40,405 nt of DNA from Planctomyces sp. SH-PL62 (lineage in GTDB: Bacteria > Planctomycetota > Planctomycetia > Planctomycetales > Planctomycetaceae): the NCBI GenBank assembly GCA_945905295.1, contig CAMDPX010000044.1, forward strand, positions 1-40,405, read 5' to 3'. This document shows positions 1 through 8,023 of this stretch, piece after piece; the first letter of the stretch is position 1, and the number at the start of each line of letters is the position of its first letter. The notes beneath the pieces were generated by a model that searched no databases, was not told the origin of the DNA, and saw nothing but the letters and a program-made list of their open reading frames with translations. The position numbers were made by a program, and so were the translations under genes.

Positions 1-83
1 GCGTCTGGGGAATTCACCGCATGAGGGGCTGCGGCATGAGCCTCTCGTTTCGCAATTTCCAAGAGTCGAACGGGAAGACTCAT
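1..83 (-). CDS. RelE/ParE-like toxin, N-terminal fragment (cut by window edge)
   Basis: An open frame starts with ATG at 83 and stays open through the window edge (27 codons seen). It begins MSLPVRLLEIAKREAHAAA, which resembles the first beta strand and helix of RelE/ParE ribonuclease or gyrase-poison toxins. The ATG overlaps the stop of the upstream addiction-module gene as ATGA, the usual arrangement for translationally coupled antitoxin-toxin pairs. Family assignment rests on this short N-terminus and on the neighbour. No catalytic residues lie in the visible part, so it could also be an unrelated small gene. Confidence 0.45.
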   Translation of the reverse strand, partial: MSLPVRLLEIAKREAHAAAPHAVNSPD

Positions 84-313
84 GATGCCGACAACTCATT
101 CAAGTCGGCTTCGATCTCCTGAAGCGCCTCACGCCAATCGACCGCTTTCAACTCCCCGCGCGAGTATGCTGCGGATCGCGCCAGCACTTCCGCGGCCCAA
201 GCCTCCGAGACTCCCTCATCAACCGGTTCATCATCCAAACTTTCCAACACCACGACCGCCAAACGACCTCGATGGTCAAAGTTGCCGAAGTGGTGTGACT
301 GAATCCGTTTCAT
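80..313 (-). CDS. Addiction module antitoxin-like protein (PF09720 type)
   Basis: This is a 77-aa protein. Residues from about 17 on (RLAVVVLESLDD, then a Trp-containing helix ending in a VDWREAL-like motif) match the pattern of the short addiction-module component family, whose members have LLESLDE followed by W..E...R...Y..G..K.I.W.E. It should bind and neutralise the toxin encoded immediately downstream, which overlaps it by ATGA. The N-terminus is odd: family members normally start with a long helix of the LPxEERxxL type, while this one has an unrelated MKRIQSHHFGNFDHRG stretch. The start region may therefore be decayed or frameshifted. No good ribosome binding site precedes the ATG. It lies 54 bp behind the giant secreted protein on the same strand. 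Confidence 0.6.
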   Translation of the reverse strand: MKRIQSHHFGNFDHRGRLAVVVLESLDDEPVDEGVSEAWAAEVLARSAAYSRGELKAVDWREALQEIEADLNELSAS

Positions 314-367
314 CCGTGGAGCGACTGCCTCAGGACCGTTCTGTTTTCGGAAGAGAATTCGGACCGC

Positions 368-3300
368 CTAATCCTTCTTCCTCGCTACGTCTGCCTCGGT
401 TCGTCCCAAGAGGATGCGGTCGAAAGTCGCGGCACCGCCAACTGTGCTCAGTGACATGGAGCCGATCGTCATTTCACGTCCGGCCAGCTTCCACAGATCG
501 ATCGTGACTATCGTCCATTCCTTCGGCGGTGTTGTGGCAACCTGATGCGTCGCGAGCACCGGTTCGAACTTGGTCGCTTCGCCGGCATGCAGTGCCACTC
601 CGCCGGCGTGATGTTCGCCCACACGCAGCGTCATGCCGCGCGAACCCTCGGATCCCTTCCACGCGAACGAAAGCCAGCGATATTCGCCCGGCTTCGTCGG
701 CTGCTCCACGATGCGGAACGCCCAGTTCGGAATCAGGTGACCGAAGGGAGGCCGGTAGTACGCGTTGGCGGTCTTGTCGGATTCCATCGCCAGGCACTTG
801 CCGCCGCTGAAGGGGTCTTCGTAGCGAAATGAAAAGCCGTTGTTCGGATACTTGAGCGACGTCAGATCGCTTTCGTTCTCGTCGAACAGCACTGCCATCG
901 GTTTGTTCGCGACCGCGTCGGGATGCGATGGACCGAGTTCCTCGCCGTGGAGCATGATCTCGCTGAGACGCAGGTTGCCGACGAACCCGCGCGGCAACGA
1001 CAGTCGGAAACGCGCGGCTTCGACAGGCTTTGGCAAGATGTGCGTGTGAGTTGCTTGGTCGCTCAGCAGCCGTCCCGCCGGTTCCCACGTTTCCTGGCGA
1101 GGGTTCCAGGATTCAAACAGCACGTCGCGCAACCACGACTCGGGATGCGCTGGATCTTCGACGATCGTCACAGCGTTGACTCGCAGATTGGTGTTGAAGC
1201 GGTCGATGATGAGCGTGAAGTTGGTCCCACCAGAGCCAACGGGATACACGTCCCGCCAGTTGATCCACGGTTTGGCGGGAGCCGTCCGGTCCCCGTCGAA
1301 TAGCTTGCCAGGTTGGTCGGTGAATTCGACCTGCTGGTCGTTGCTCCGCCGAAGCAAAACGACCGTCTTGCCCGGCGTCAGCAGATTCGTGGGTGCGACC
1401 TGCTCGGACGGCTGCGCGTTGGTCCAGAGTTCGTAGCGTGAGGTCGGTGTCGGATCGGCTTGCAATGCGATCGGACGGATGTCGTGAATCGCGGGATCGG
1501 GCGACAGCAGCGTGCGCCACTTTTCCATGTACCGCTCGTCGAGTCGCACCACCGTCCCCATCCAAGTCGCCAACAGCAAGTCCCCTTGCGGGAGCCACGC
1601 GGGGACGGTCAGAGCGCGCATATCGCGCTCAAGCAACACGTCGCCATCAAGGGACAGAACAGAGGCCGTGCCCAGCTCGCTGGAGAACGCGATCCGTTTT
1701 CCGTCCGGGGCGAAGCGCGGGTGATGCACCCGGTCGTCGCCGTTGAACTGCCAGATCAATCCGCCGGCCGAGTCATACAGCTTGAGCTTCTCCACGTCCG
1801 TGAGAGCCAGATGCGAACCGTCAGGTGACACGGACAACTCATCGCCCGAAGCGGGAATCGTGTTGATCACCCGGCCGTTGCGGATGACGAACAGCCGACC
1901 GGACTCGGTGGTCGTGAGAGCGACAAGTGTGTTGCCGTCGGCCGAGGCAACCACGCGAGTGATCTCGCCGCTGCTCGCCAGGTTCAGCCGCCACTTCGCG
2001 GTGCCGGTGCGTGGATCGTGGGCGAGGACTGTCATGCCGCGAGTGGAGGTGAGAGTCTCATCGTTGAGTGTCGTAAGCAGCACACCCGTCGGGGCTGACG
2101 ACCTCGACCAATCCTCAGCCCAGAGTTGCCGACCTTCACGATCCCACGCCGCCATGCCGAGGCTTCCCGCCGCGGCAATCCAATCTGCGTTCGACGAGAC
2201 CGCGAACTGGTTCGTGCGATCCAGCAACAGCGCACCGCTGATGAACTCGTGCGGCAGACGCTGCGGCAGGCCCGGCAACACGAAGCGACGCGACGGCTTC
2301 CCTTCCTTGTTAAGCAAATGCAGGTGATAGCCCTGCGCCGAAGTGAAATCGTAGCCCTGCACCGCAAAGCCGTTTCCCGTCGACTGCGGGGCGAAGGCGA
2401 AGTAGTGGCCGACTCGGTCGCGCCACTTGATCTGGCCGTTGTTGATGTCGAGGCCATAAAGATTGTTGTCCCAATTGAAGGCGTTGAGCACCGCGACGTC
2501 CCCAGCAATCGCGATGTCTTTGAGATGCGGACCGAAATGAGGCGCGACCTTCAACGATGGCCTCGCGCTGACCATCGCGTCGACCGCCGGTTTTGCTTGG
2601 CTCGGCACGATGGCATAGACGCGCATCGGCAGCGTGCGCAGATCGCATTCCATCCGGCCGGCCGTGTCCGGCTGCACCTGCCGGCCGTCGAACAGGTCAT
2701 ACACCGAGCAGCCCGCTATGTCGCGCAGACCGAGCGTCGTCTTCACCGGCAGACGGGTCGCGATGCCCAATGTCATCCTCCACAAACTGCCCGGCTCGAC
2801 AGGCGTGGTCGTGTTGTTCACGGCGAAGACGTAGCGCACACCGTCGTGACTCGTCGAGAGGCGTTCGGTCAGCGTCACTTCCGAGTTGTCGCACTCGGCC
2901 ACGGGAGGCACGATCGGCCCCAGCTTCTCGCGTAGCACGGTCGAGTGCTCCTTCAAGAGTCGCGGGTGTTCCCAGTACGCGAAGTCGTTGTTGATCGAGT
3001 GCAGCTTCTCGAACTGATTGAACGACACGCCGAGCGGCTGGAAGTCGGCGACCAACTCCGCCCGGCACGAGCCATCGGCGAACACCGCCACGCCCGCGTC
3101 TTTGGCGACGCGCAATGCTTCGGCCAGCTTGGGCTCCATCTCCACCGTCTGCCCGACGACCAGCACGGCCTGATATTTTTTCAGTCCGTTCGCGTCGATG
3201 TCGTCGAGGAACACGATGCTCGCCGGTCGGTGGGCGTAGAGGCACAACTGATACGCTTCGAACAGCCGCGAGAAATACAGTCCGCTGAAGTCCTGCCAGT

Positions 3301-5917
3301 TGTCGATCTTGATGAGCCGGGGCGAGACGACGATTGCAATGCGGTCGTGCTTCTTCGTCTTGAGCATCCACGGGTCGTGCTCGTGAAAGAGCTCGCCCGC
3401 GGCCCGCATGATCGACGGCAACCCGTGATAGCCGGAGCGGCTGTCGTACGGCTGCGGTCCCCAGTTGGGAACCCAGCCCGATGAGCCCACACCGTCGCCG
3501 CCGCGCATCGCAATCTGAAACAGCACGGGCAGGATTTGCTCGCCGGTCCCTTGGTCGTTCCAGATCTCCGGATGAAACCACGCCGGTTTGCCCGGCCGTT
3601 TCTCGAAGTCGACCGCGTGCATGTGCCAGTTCGGGACCGTGATCTGTTCGGCTTGGAATTGCACATCGACCTCGTCCACGTCGCGGTACGTCACCGGCGG
3701 ATAAACCTGGACGTTGCGGTATGGCCCGCTGTCCGCCTGCTTGAGTTGCGGTGCGACCTCGTCCATCGCCGACTCGAAGACCTTGCGCGAGTCCACCGGC
3801 AGGTTCCAGCGCGCCTCGCCGACTTCGTCCAGGATCGGATCCCACTTGCCGGACTCCTTCGCGACCTTGAGCGCCGCCTCGTAAGCCTTCCACTTGGCTT
3901 CGGCGACGATCTTGGTTGGTTCGTAGATCCACCAGTTACTCGTCCAGCTCCAGCCGCGGAAACTTGGAAACGGTTTGAGCAGCGACGTGATCGACTTCAC
4001 GTCAGCCTGATACTGCGCGGGCGAACGACGGTCGTGGCCGCTACCCAGTGGCAGGCCGGCGTCCATGTACGTGAGGATCGACCACTGCCGCACGCCCCCC
4101 GCGCCGTACGCGGCCAGCGTTTCCAGACCCGGCGGAAGAATGCGAGCCTTCTCCGGATCGACGCCGATGGGGTCGGCTGCCAACCGCTTCATCAGATCAG
4201 GAAGTTCCGGCGCGTTGTGATGCGACCACTCGAATTGCCCACGGAAGTGAGCGATGCCGAATCGGTCCACGAACTGGTTGACGCGCCGCTTGTCGATGCG
4301 AGCCATGTGCGTGGCCAGCACATCGCGGCTGTCCCAAAGATTGCCGTAGTTGGCGGTCAGTCCGTAATCACCGTGAACGGTCATGCGAAAATCGGATGCC
4401 GCATCGAGACCGGTCCCAATGACCAACGGCTGCGCCGCGACGGTGAAACCAGCAACTTGCGCGGTGAGTCGATATCGTCCGGGCTTGAGTGCGGCAATCG
4501 AATCGGCAGCGAACGTCACGTCGCCTCGTCCCTCGGCGTTGATCGCGGCGTCCTGCTTGGCAAGCGTGAGTTTCCCGTCGGTCAACGACACGGTTACGGT
4601 TGCCGGTCGCCGATCAGCCGGGGCGCGCACTACGACTGCTGCCGTGACCTTCTCACCCTTCGCGAAATGAGTTCGGTTGCCCGGCGTCAGAATGCTGATG
4701 GTCCCCACGCTGTCGAGGACGCGGACTTCGATCATGTCGCGGACAAGGAATTCCGCAGTCGAGCCCGATTGGGCTCCGCGCAGCTCGGGGCTGACCTTGA
4801 GTTGGTACAGCCCAGCCATGTCCGCAGGCACGACGATCCGGCCGTCTCTCGACGGCAATTCACGCCAATCGACATCGCCCCACGTCGCGGCCCAAACTCG
4901 CCAGCGCGGCGCGATCGGTCTCCCGCCGGCGTTGAACTCAATCGTGAATGGTGTCGCCTCGCCCGCCTTCCAAAGAGGCGTCGGATAACGCACGGTCAGT
5001 TGCTCGTGGTCGAGCGACACGACCGCCTTCCGCTGGCCCGTTGCGCGATCAAACGATTGAAACAACTCTGTCGGATGAGACCGTTTGATGAGCAACTCGC
5101 CGCCGAAGACCCGCAGCGACGAGAGGTGCATCCCGGAAGCAGGTTTCTGATCGCCGAACTGGAGTGTGAAGTTGCCGTCTGGCTGACCGGCGGAATTGAG
5201 CCAGACTCCCTTGTCGTGAACGGGCCCGATGACACAGACCTTGCCATCGGAGTCCACGTCAAACGAACCGAGGCCATCGGGATGCCGGTAGCTCCAGCGC
5301 GTCTTTCCGGTCAGGTCCGAGCAACGAACCGTGTGATTCTCAACGTGCCAGTAAAACGATTGTGTCTTCTCGCAGACTCGGAAGCCCGCGAATCTCTTCG
5401 TCTCCTTCTCATCGGCGAAAATCGGATACGTCGTGACGGTCCGCCCCTGCGCGTCGATGCGCACGACGCGATTGCGGTGGTGATCGATGCCGTAGAAGTC
5501 TCCAGACGTCTCGCCCGCCTCGACACCGAGCGGGGCGTCCCAGCCAACGGCGTCGCTGACGAGAAACTCGGCGTTGGCCGCCAGAGCTTTGAAGTTCGCG
5601 TCGTACAGATTCACCGCATGAGCGAAGTGAGCATTGGCCGTCGCGATGACTCCGGCGGCGTTGGCCGTGGCATTGCCCATCGCATACACGACCGTCCCGC
5701 CAACCTTGTCCGATCCGTCTCGTCCAAAACGAAGCACGAACCCTGGCGACTGCTGGTTACTGAGATACACCCGCCCGTCTCGGCCGACTGTCATCACCGC
5801 ACTGCGACTGTCGAACGCAGCGTTCTCGCGAGAAACGATCTGCGTGAGCTGCACCTGAGCGAACGCAGAGGAAGTCAGGATCAAAGCGACGAACGTGACG
5901 AGCCAAGTCTTAAACAT
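368..5917 (-). CDS. Giant secreted multidomain protein: beta-propeller, glycosidase-like and discoidin-like
   Basis: This is an 1849-aa exported protein. The start chosen is the ATG at 5917, because it is followed directly by a clear signal peptide (MFKTWLVTFVALILTSSAFA). The frame stays open further upstream but would overlap the sulfatase gene. Residues about 20-320 look like an NHL/propeller repeat region. Residues about 505-1110 resemble a TIM-barrel glycoside hydrolase followed by a GATase-like flavodoxin fold, as in GH42-type enzymes. Residues about 1130-1500 are PQQ/WD-like propeller repeats (LYGLDINNGQIKW, TAKWRLNL). Residues about 1530-1660 look like a discoidin-type ligand-binding sandwich, and the last 180 residues form another beta-sandwich. 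It follows the sulfatase by 79 bp on the same strand, so a joint role in attacking or sensing a sulfated glycan is inferred. Catalytic residues were not identified. Confidence 0.75.
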   Translation of the reverse strand: MFKTWLVTFVALILTSSAFAQVQLTQIVSRENAAFDSRSAVMTVGRDGRVYLSNQQSPGFVLRFGRDGSDKVGGTVVYAMGNATANAAGVIATANAHFAHAVNLYDANFKALAANAEFLVSDAVGWDAPLGVEAGETSGDFYGIDHHRNRVVRIDAQGRTVTTYPIFADEKETKRFAGFRVCEKTQSFYWHVENHTVRCSDLTGKTRWSYRHPDGLGSFDVDSDGKVCVIGPVHDKGVWLNSAGQPDGNFTLQFGDQKPASGMHLSSLRVFGGELLIKRSHPTELFQSFDRATGQRKAVVSLDHEQLTVRYPTPLWKAGEATPFTIEFNAGGRPIAPRWRVWAATWGDVDWRELPSRDGRIVVPADMAGLYQLKVSPELRGAQSGSTAEFLVRDMIEVRVLDSVGTISILTPGNRTHFAKGEKVTAAVVVRAPADRRPATVTVSLTDGKLTLAKQDAAINAEGRGDVTFAADSIAALKPGRYRLTAQVAGFTVAAQPLVIGTGLDAASDFRMTVHGDYGLTANYGNLWDSRDVLATHMARIDKRRVNQFVDRFGIAHFRGQFEWSHHNAPELPDLMKRLAADPIGVDPEKARILPPGLETLAAYGAGGVRQWSILTYMDAGLPLGSGHDRRSPAQYQADVKSITSLLKPFPSFRGWSWTSNWWIYEPTKIVAEAKWKAYEAALKVAKESGKWDPILDEVGEARWNLPVDSRKVFESAMDEVAPQLKQADSGPYRNVQVYPPVTYRDVDEVDVQFQAEQITVPNWHMHAVDFEKRPGKPAWFHPEIWNDQGTGEQILPVLFQIAMRGGDGVGSSGWVPNWGPQPYDSRSGYHGLPSIMRAAGELFHEHDPWMLKTKKHDRIAIVVSPRLIKIDNWQDFSGLYFSRLFEAYQLCLYAHRPASIVFLDDIDANGLKKYQAVLVVGQTVEMEPKLAEALRVAKDAGVAVFADGSCRAELVADFQPLGVSFNQFEKLHSINNDFAYWEHPRLLKEHSTVLREKLGPIVPPVAECDNSEVTLTERLSTSHDGVRYVFAVNNTTTPVEPGSLWRMTLGIATRLPVKTTLGLRDIAGCSVYDLFDGRQVQPDTAGRMECDLRTLPMRVYAIVPSQAKPAVDAMVSARPSLKVAPHFGPHLKDIAIAGDVAVLNAFNWDNNLYGLDINNGQIKWRDRVGHYFAFAPQSTGNGFAVQGYDFTSAQGYHLHLLNKEGKPSRRFVLPGLPQRLPHEFISGALLLDRTNQFAVSSNADWIAAAGSLGMAAWDREGRQLWAEDWSRSSAPTGVLLTTLNDETLTSTRGMTVLAHDPRTGTAKWRLNLASSGEITRVVASADGNTLVALTTTESGRLFVIRNGRVINTIPASGDELSVSPDGSHLALTDVEKLKLYDSAGGLIWQFNGDDRVHHPRFAPDGKRIAFSSELGTASVLSLDGDVLLERDMRALTVPAWLPQGDLLLATWMGTVVRLDERYMEKWRTLLSPDPAIHDIRPIALQADPTPTSRYELWTNAQPSEQVAPTNLLTPGKTVVLLRRSNDQQVEFTDQPGKLFDGDRTAPAKPWINWRDVYPVGSGGTNFTLIIDRFNTNLRVNAVTIVEDPAHPESWLRDVLFESWNPRQETWEPAGRLLSDQATHTHILPKPVEAARFRLSLPRGFVGNLRLSEIMLHGEELGPSHPDAVANKPMAVLFDENESDLTSLKYPNNGFSFRYEDPFSGGKCLAMESDKTANAYYRPPFGHLIPNWAFRIVEQPTKPGEYRWLSFAWKGSEGSRGMTLRVGEHHAGGVALHAGEATKFEPVLATHQVATTPPKEWTIVTIDLWKLAGREMTIGSMSLSTVGGAATFDRILLGRTEADVARKKD

Positions 5918-5996
5918 AGGGGTTGGTCGCTCTGTTGTTGATCGGGGCTGAGGTATTCGTAGCGTGATTGGCGTTGTCGGCGCGATGTGATGCCAC

Positions 5997-7925
5997 TCAC
6001 TCGCCCAGGATGCCGAGTTCCGCGACGGTTGCGAACGACTGCTCGCTATGTGCTGAGTGGGCTCGCAACAGAATGTAGCGACCTTTGGTGGCGGGGCATT
6101 CGATGGTTTGCGGTTCCTTCTTCTTGGCGAGTTTTGTTTTGATCGCCGGTTCGCCGAACTTTTCCGGGGACTGACTGATGCAGAACTCCATGTCCTTGAT
6201 CGCACCGTTCCAGCCGGTGTCTTGGCGGCCCAGATAGACGAAGCCGCGAATGGTGCGTTCGGCTCCGAGGTCGATTACCAGTTCGTGTGGCGGTGGTGCG
6301 ACGGTGCCGGAGAACTTGGTATGCCAGAGCGTCGTCGGATCGCCGTCGATGGCGTTGCGAGCGAACTTTTTGTTGTCGGTGTTCTCGCTGCTGACGCGGA
6401 CGATCTTCCAGTCCTTGTTGGAGAGCATCCCTTTGGTCGGCATCACGGCGGCTTTGGTGTTCGGCTTTGCTCCGGTCAGCGGGTCGGGGGCGTTGGGATT
6501 GTCCTGTTGGCCGGTCTTCGCGCGGCGGTCACGCTCATGACGGTCGGTGCGAGCGAATGTGCCTTCAACGGCTGGGGTGTGAGCTTTCGTCGCGAGAGCA
6601 TCGAGCTTGGCGACGATGTCCGGCTTCGCAGCGGCGAGGTCTTGCGATTCGCTCGGATCGGCGGTGAGATCGTACAGCTCCCACTTCGCGTTTTGCTTCG
6701 GTCGCACCGCTCGCCACGTTCGCTGACGAATGGCGGTTGCTCCGCCGATCTCCCAGTAGAGAAAGTCGTGTTGCTGCTGAGCGTGGCCGGCGGCCTTCTC
6801 GCCAATCAACGTGGACAGAATCGAGAGGCCATCGACATCGGCGGGAGCTTTGGCTCCGGCCACTTCGGCGATCGTCGGCAGCACGTCGGGGAAGTACGCG
6901 AGATGTTCGGTCACTCCGCCCGGTGCGATCTTGCCCGGCCAACGTGCGAGGAACGGGACTCGCAGCCCGCCTTCGTAGAGCTGACCTTTGTGGCCACGAT
7001 ATTCAACGCCAGTCTGAGGATGCTTGTTCGCGGAATGCACGCCGCGCGGATGCTCGGCGGAAGAAAAATAGTCGGCCCCGCCATTGTCGCCGCTGAATAG
7101 GACGAGCGTGTTCTGCTCGATGCCCAGTTCCTTCAGCGAGGCGAGCACGTCGCCGACTTGCCGATCGACCATGCTGACCATCGCGGCGTACCGGCGAGCG
7201 TTCTCGGGCCACGGCTTGTCTTTGTAGATCGCCCACGCCGAGTCCGAATCAGGAATGTCGAAGTTACCGTGCGGCGGCGTGTAAGGCAGATATGCAAAGA
7301 ACGGTTTGTCCGTTTTGCCGTGCTCGCGGATGAACTTCATCGCCGCGTCGTGAATGAGATAATGCGAGTACGTCTGCCCCTTCGATCCGCCGTTGTTGCC
7401 AGCGAGCGTGACTTCCTCGCTGTTGCGGATCAGGTACGGCGGGTAATAGGTGTGAGCATGGACTTGGTCGTAATAGCCGAAGAAGAGATCGAAGCCATGC
7501 TTCTCTGGCACGCCGGTGGAATCGCGTCCGCCGCAGCCCCACTTGCCGAATCCGCCCGTCGCGTAGCCGAGCGGCTTGAGCATCGACGCGATCGCCGTCT
7601 CGTCGGCACGCAGCGGAGTGCCACCGCCGTTGACTCGCACGGAGCTATGCCCGCTGTGCTTGCCGGTCATCAAACAGCACCGAGTCGGAGCACACACCGA
7701 CGACCCGGCAAAGAGGTTCTTGAACCGCATCCCCTCCGCCGCCATGCGATCGAGATTCGGCGTCTTGATGTTCATCCCGCCATTGAAGCCCGGTTCGTAG
7801 TACCCAAGCTCGTCGGCCATGATATAGACGACATTCGGCCTGGATGACGAAGGAGCGGCAACGGCATCAAGCTCGAACGATGACGCGAGCAACAGGGCAA
7901 TGAGGAGAGCGTGGGTGTGCTTCAT
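5997..7925 (-). CDS. Secreted type I sulfatase with C-terminal discoidin-like domain
   Basis: This 642-aa protein has a signal peptide (residues 1-24, cleavage near AVAA). The N-terminal 460 residues are an alkaline-phosphatase-fold sulfatase. The formylglycine motif is CAPTR at Cys78, and metal-binding NVVYIMADELGYYEPG lies near residue 31; a Glu sits where many sulfatases have the second Asp, as in a common planctomycete subgroup. FSGDNGG and GHKGQLYEGGLRVP motifs are present. Residues about 500-642 form an F5/8-type (discoidin) sandwich (NAIDGDPTTLWHT, HELVIDLGAERTIRGFVYLGR), probably tethering the enzyme to glycan. It would hydrolyse sulfate esters after maturation of the Cys by a formylglycine-generating enzyme, which is not in this window. 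It sits 98 bp behind the 617-aa protein and 79 bp ahead of the giant protein. Confidence 0.93.
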   Translation of the reverse strand: MKHTHALLIALLLASSFELDAVAAPSSSRPNVVYIMADELGYYEPGFNGGMNIKTPNLDRMAAEGMRFKNLFAGSSVCAPTRCCLMTGKHSGHSSVRVNGGGTPLRADETAIASMLKPLGYATGGFGKWGCGGRDSTGVPEKHGFDLFFGYYDQVHAHTYYPPYLIRNSEEVTLAGNNGGSKGQTYSHYLIHDAAMKFIREHGKTDKPFFAYLPYTPPHGNFDIPDSDSAWAIYKDKPWPENARRYAAMVSMVDRQVGDVLASLKELGIEQNTLVLFSGDNGGADYFSSAEHPRGVHSANKHPQTGVEYRGHKGQLYEGGLRVPFLARWPGKIAPGGVTEHLAYFPDVLPTIAEVAGAKAPADVDGLSILSTLIGEKAAGHAQQQHDFLYWEIGGATAIRQRTWRAVRPKQNAKWELYDLTADPSESQDLAAAKPDIVAKLDALATKAHTPAVEGTFARTDRHERDRRAKTGQQDNPNAPDPLTGAKPNTKAAVMPTKGMLSNKDWKIVRVSSENTDNKKFARNAIDGDPTTLWHTKFSGTVAPPPHELVIDLGAERTIRGFVYLGRQDTGWNGAIKDMEFCISQSPEKFGEPAIKTKLAKKKEPQTIECPATKGRYILLRAHSAHSEQSFATVAELGILGE

Positions 7926-8002
7926 GGCTGATTACTCCGGTCGTCCGTTGTCCGAGGGTTTCTTGCCATCGATGATCGCCTTGGCTTGGCGAACGTACGG
8001 AA

Positions 8003-8020
8003 GCAGGCGGTGCCACCTGC
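8003..8020. repeat. Single short palindrome between two minus-strand genes
   Basis: GCAGGCGGTGCCACCTGC folds as a stem of five pairs, one mismatch and two further pairs around a two-base loop. It lies in the 98-bp gap between the 617-aa gene and the sulfatase gene. It resembles one unit of the double-hairpin elements found elsewhere in the window, but no partner copy is present. Confidence 0.4.
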
Positions 8021-8023
8021 GGG

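Noticed and set aside
3536-5941. Open frame of about 800 codons on the plus strand, antisense to the giant secreted protein.
   Set aside because: It lies entirely opposite a well-supported gene with signal peptide and domains. Its product is Arg-rich with no recognisable domain, and GC-rich DNA often leaves such mirror frames open.
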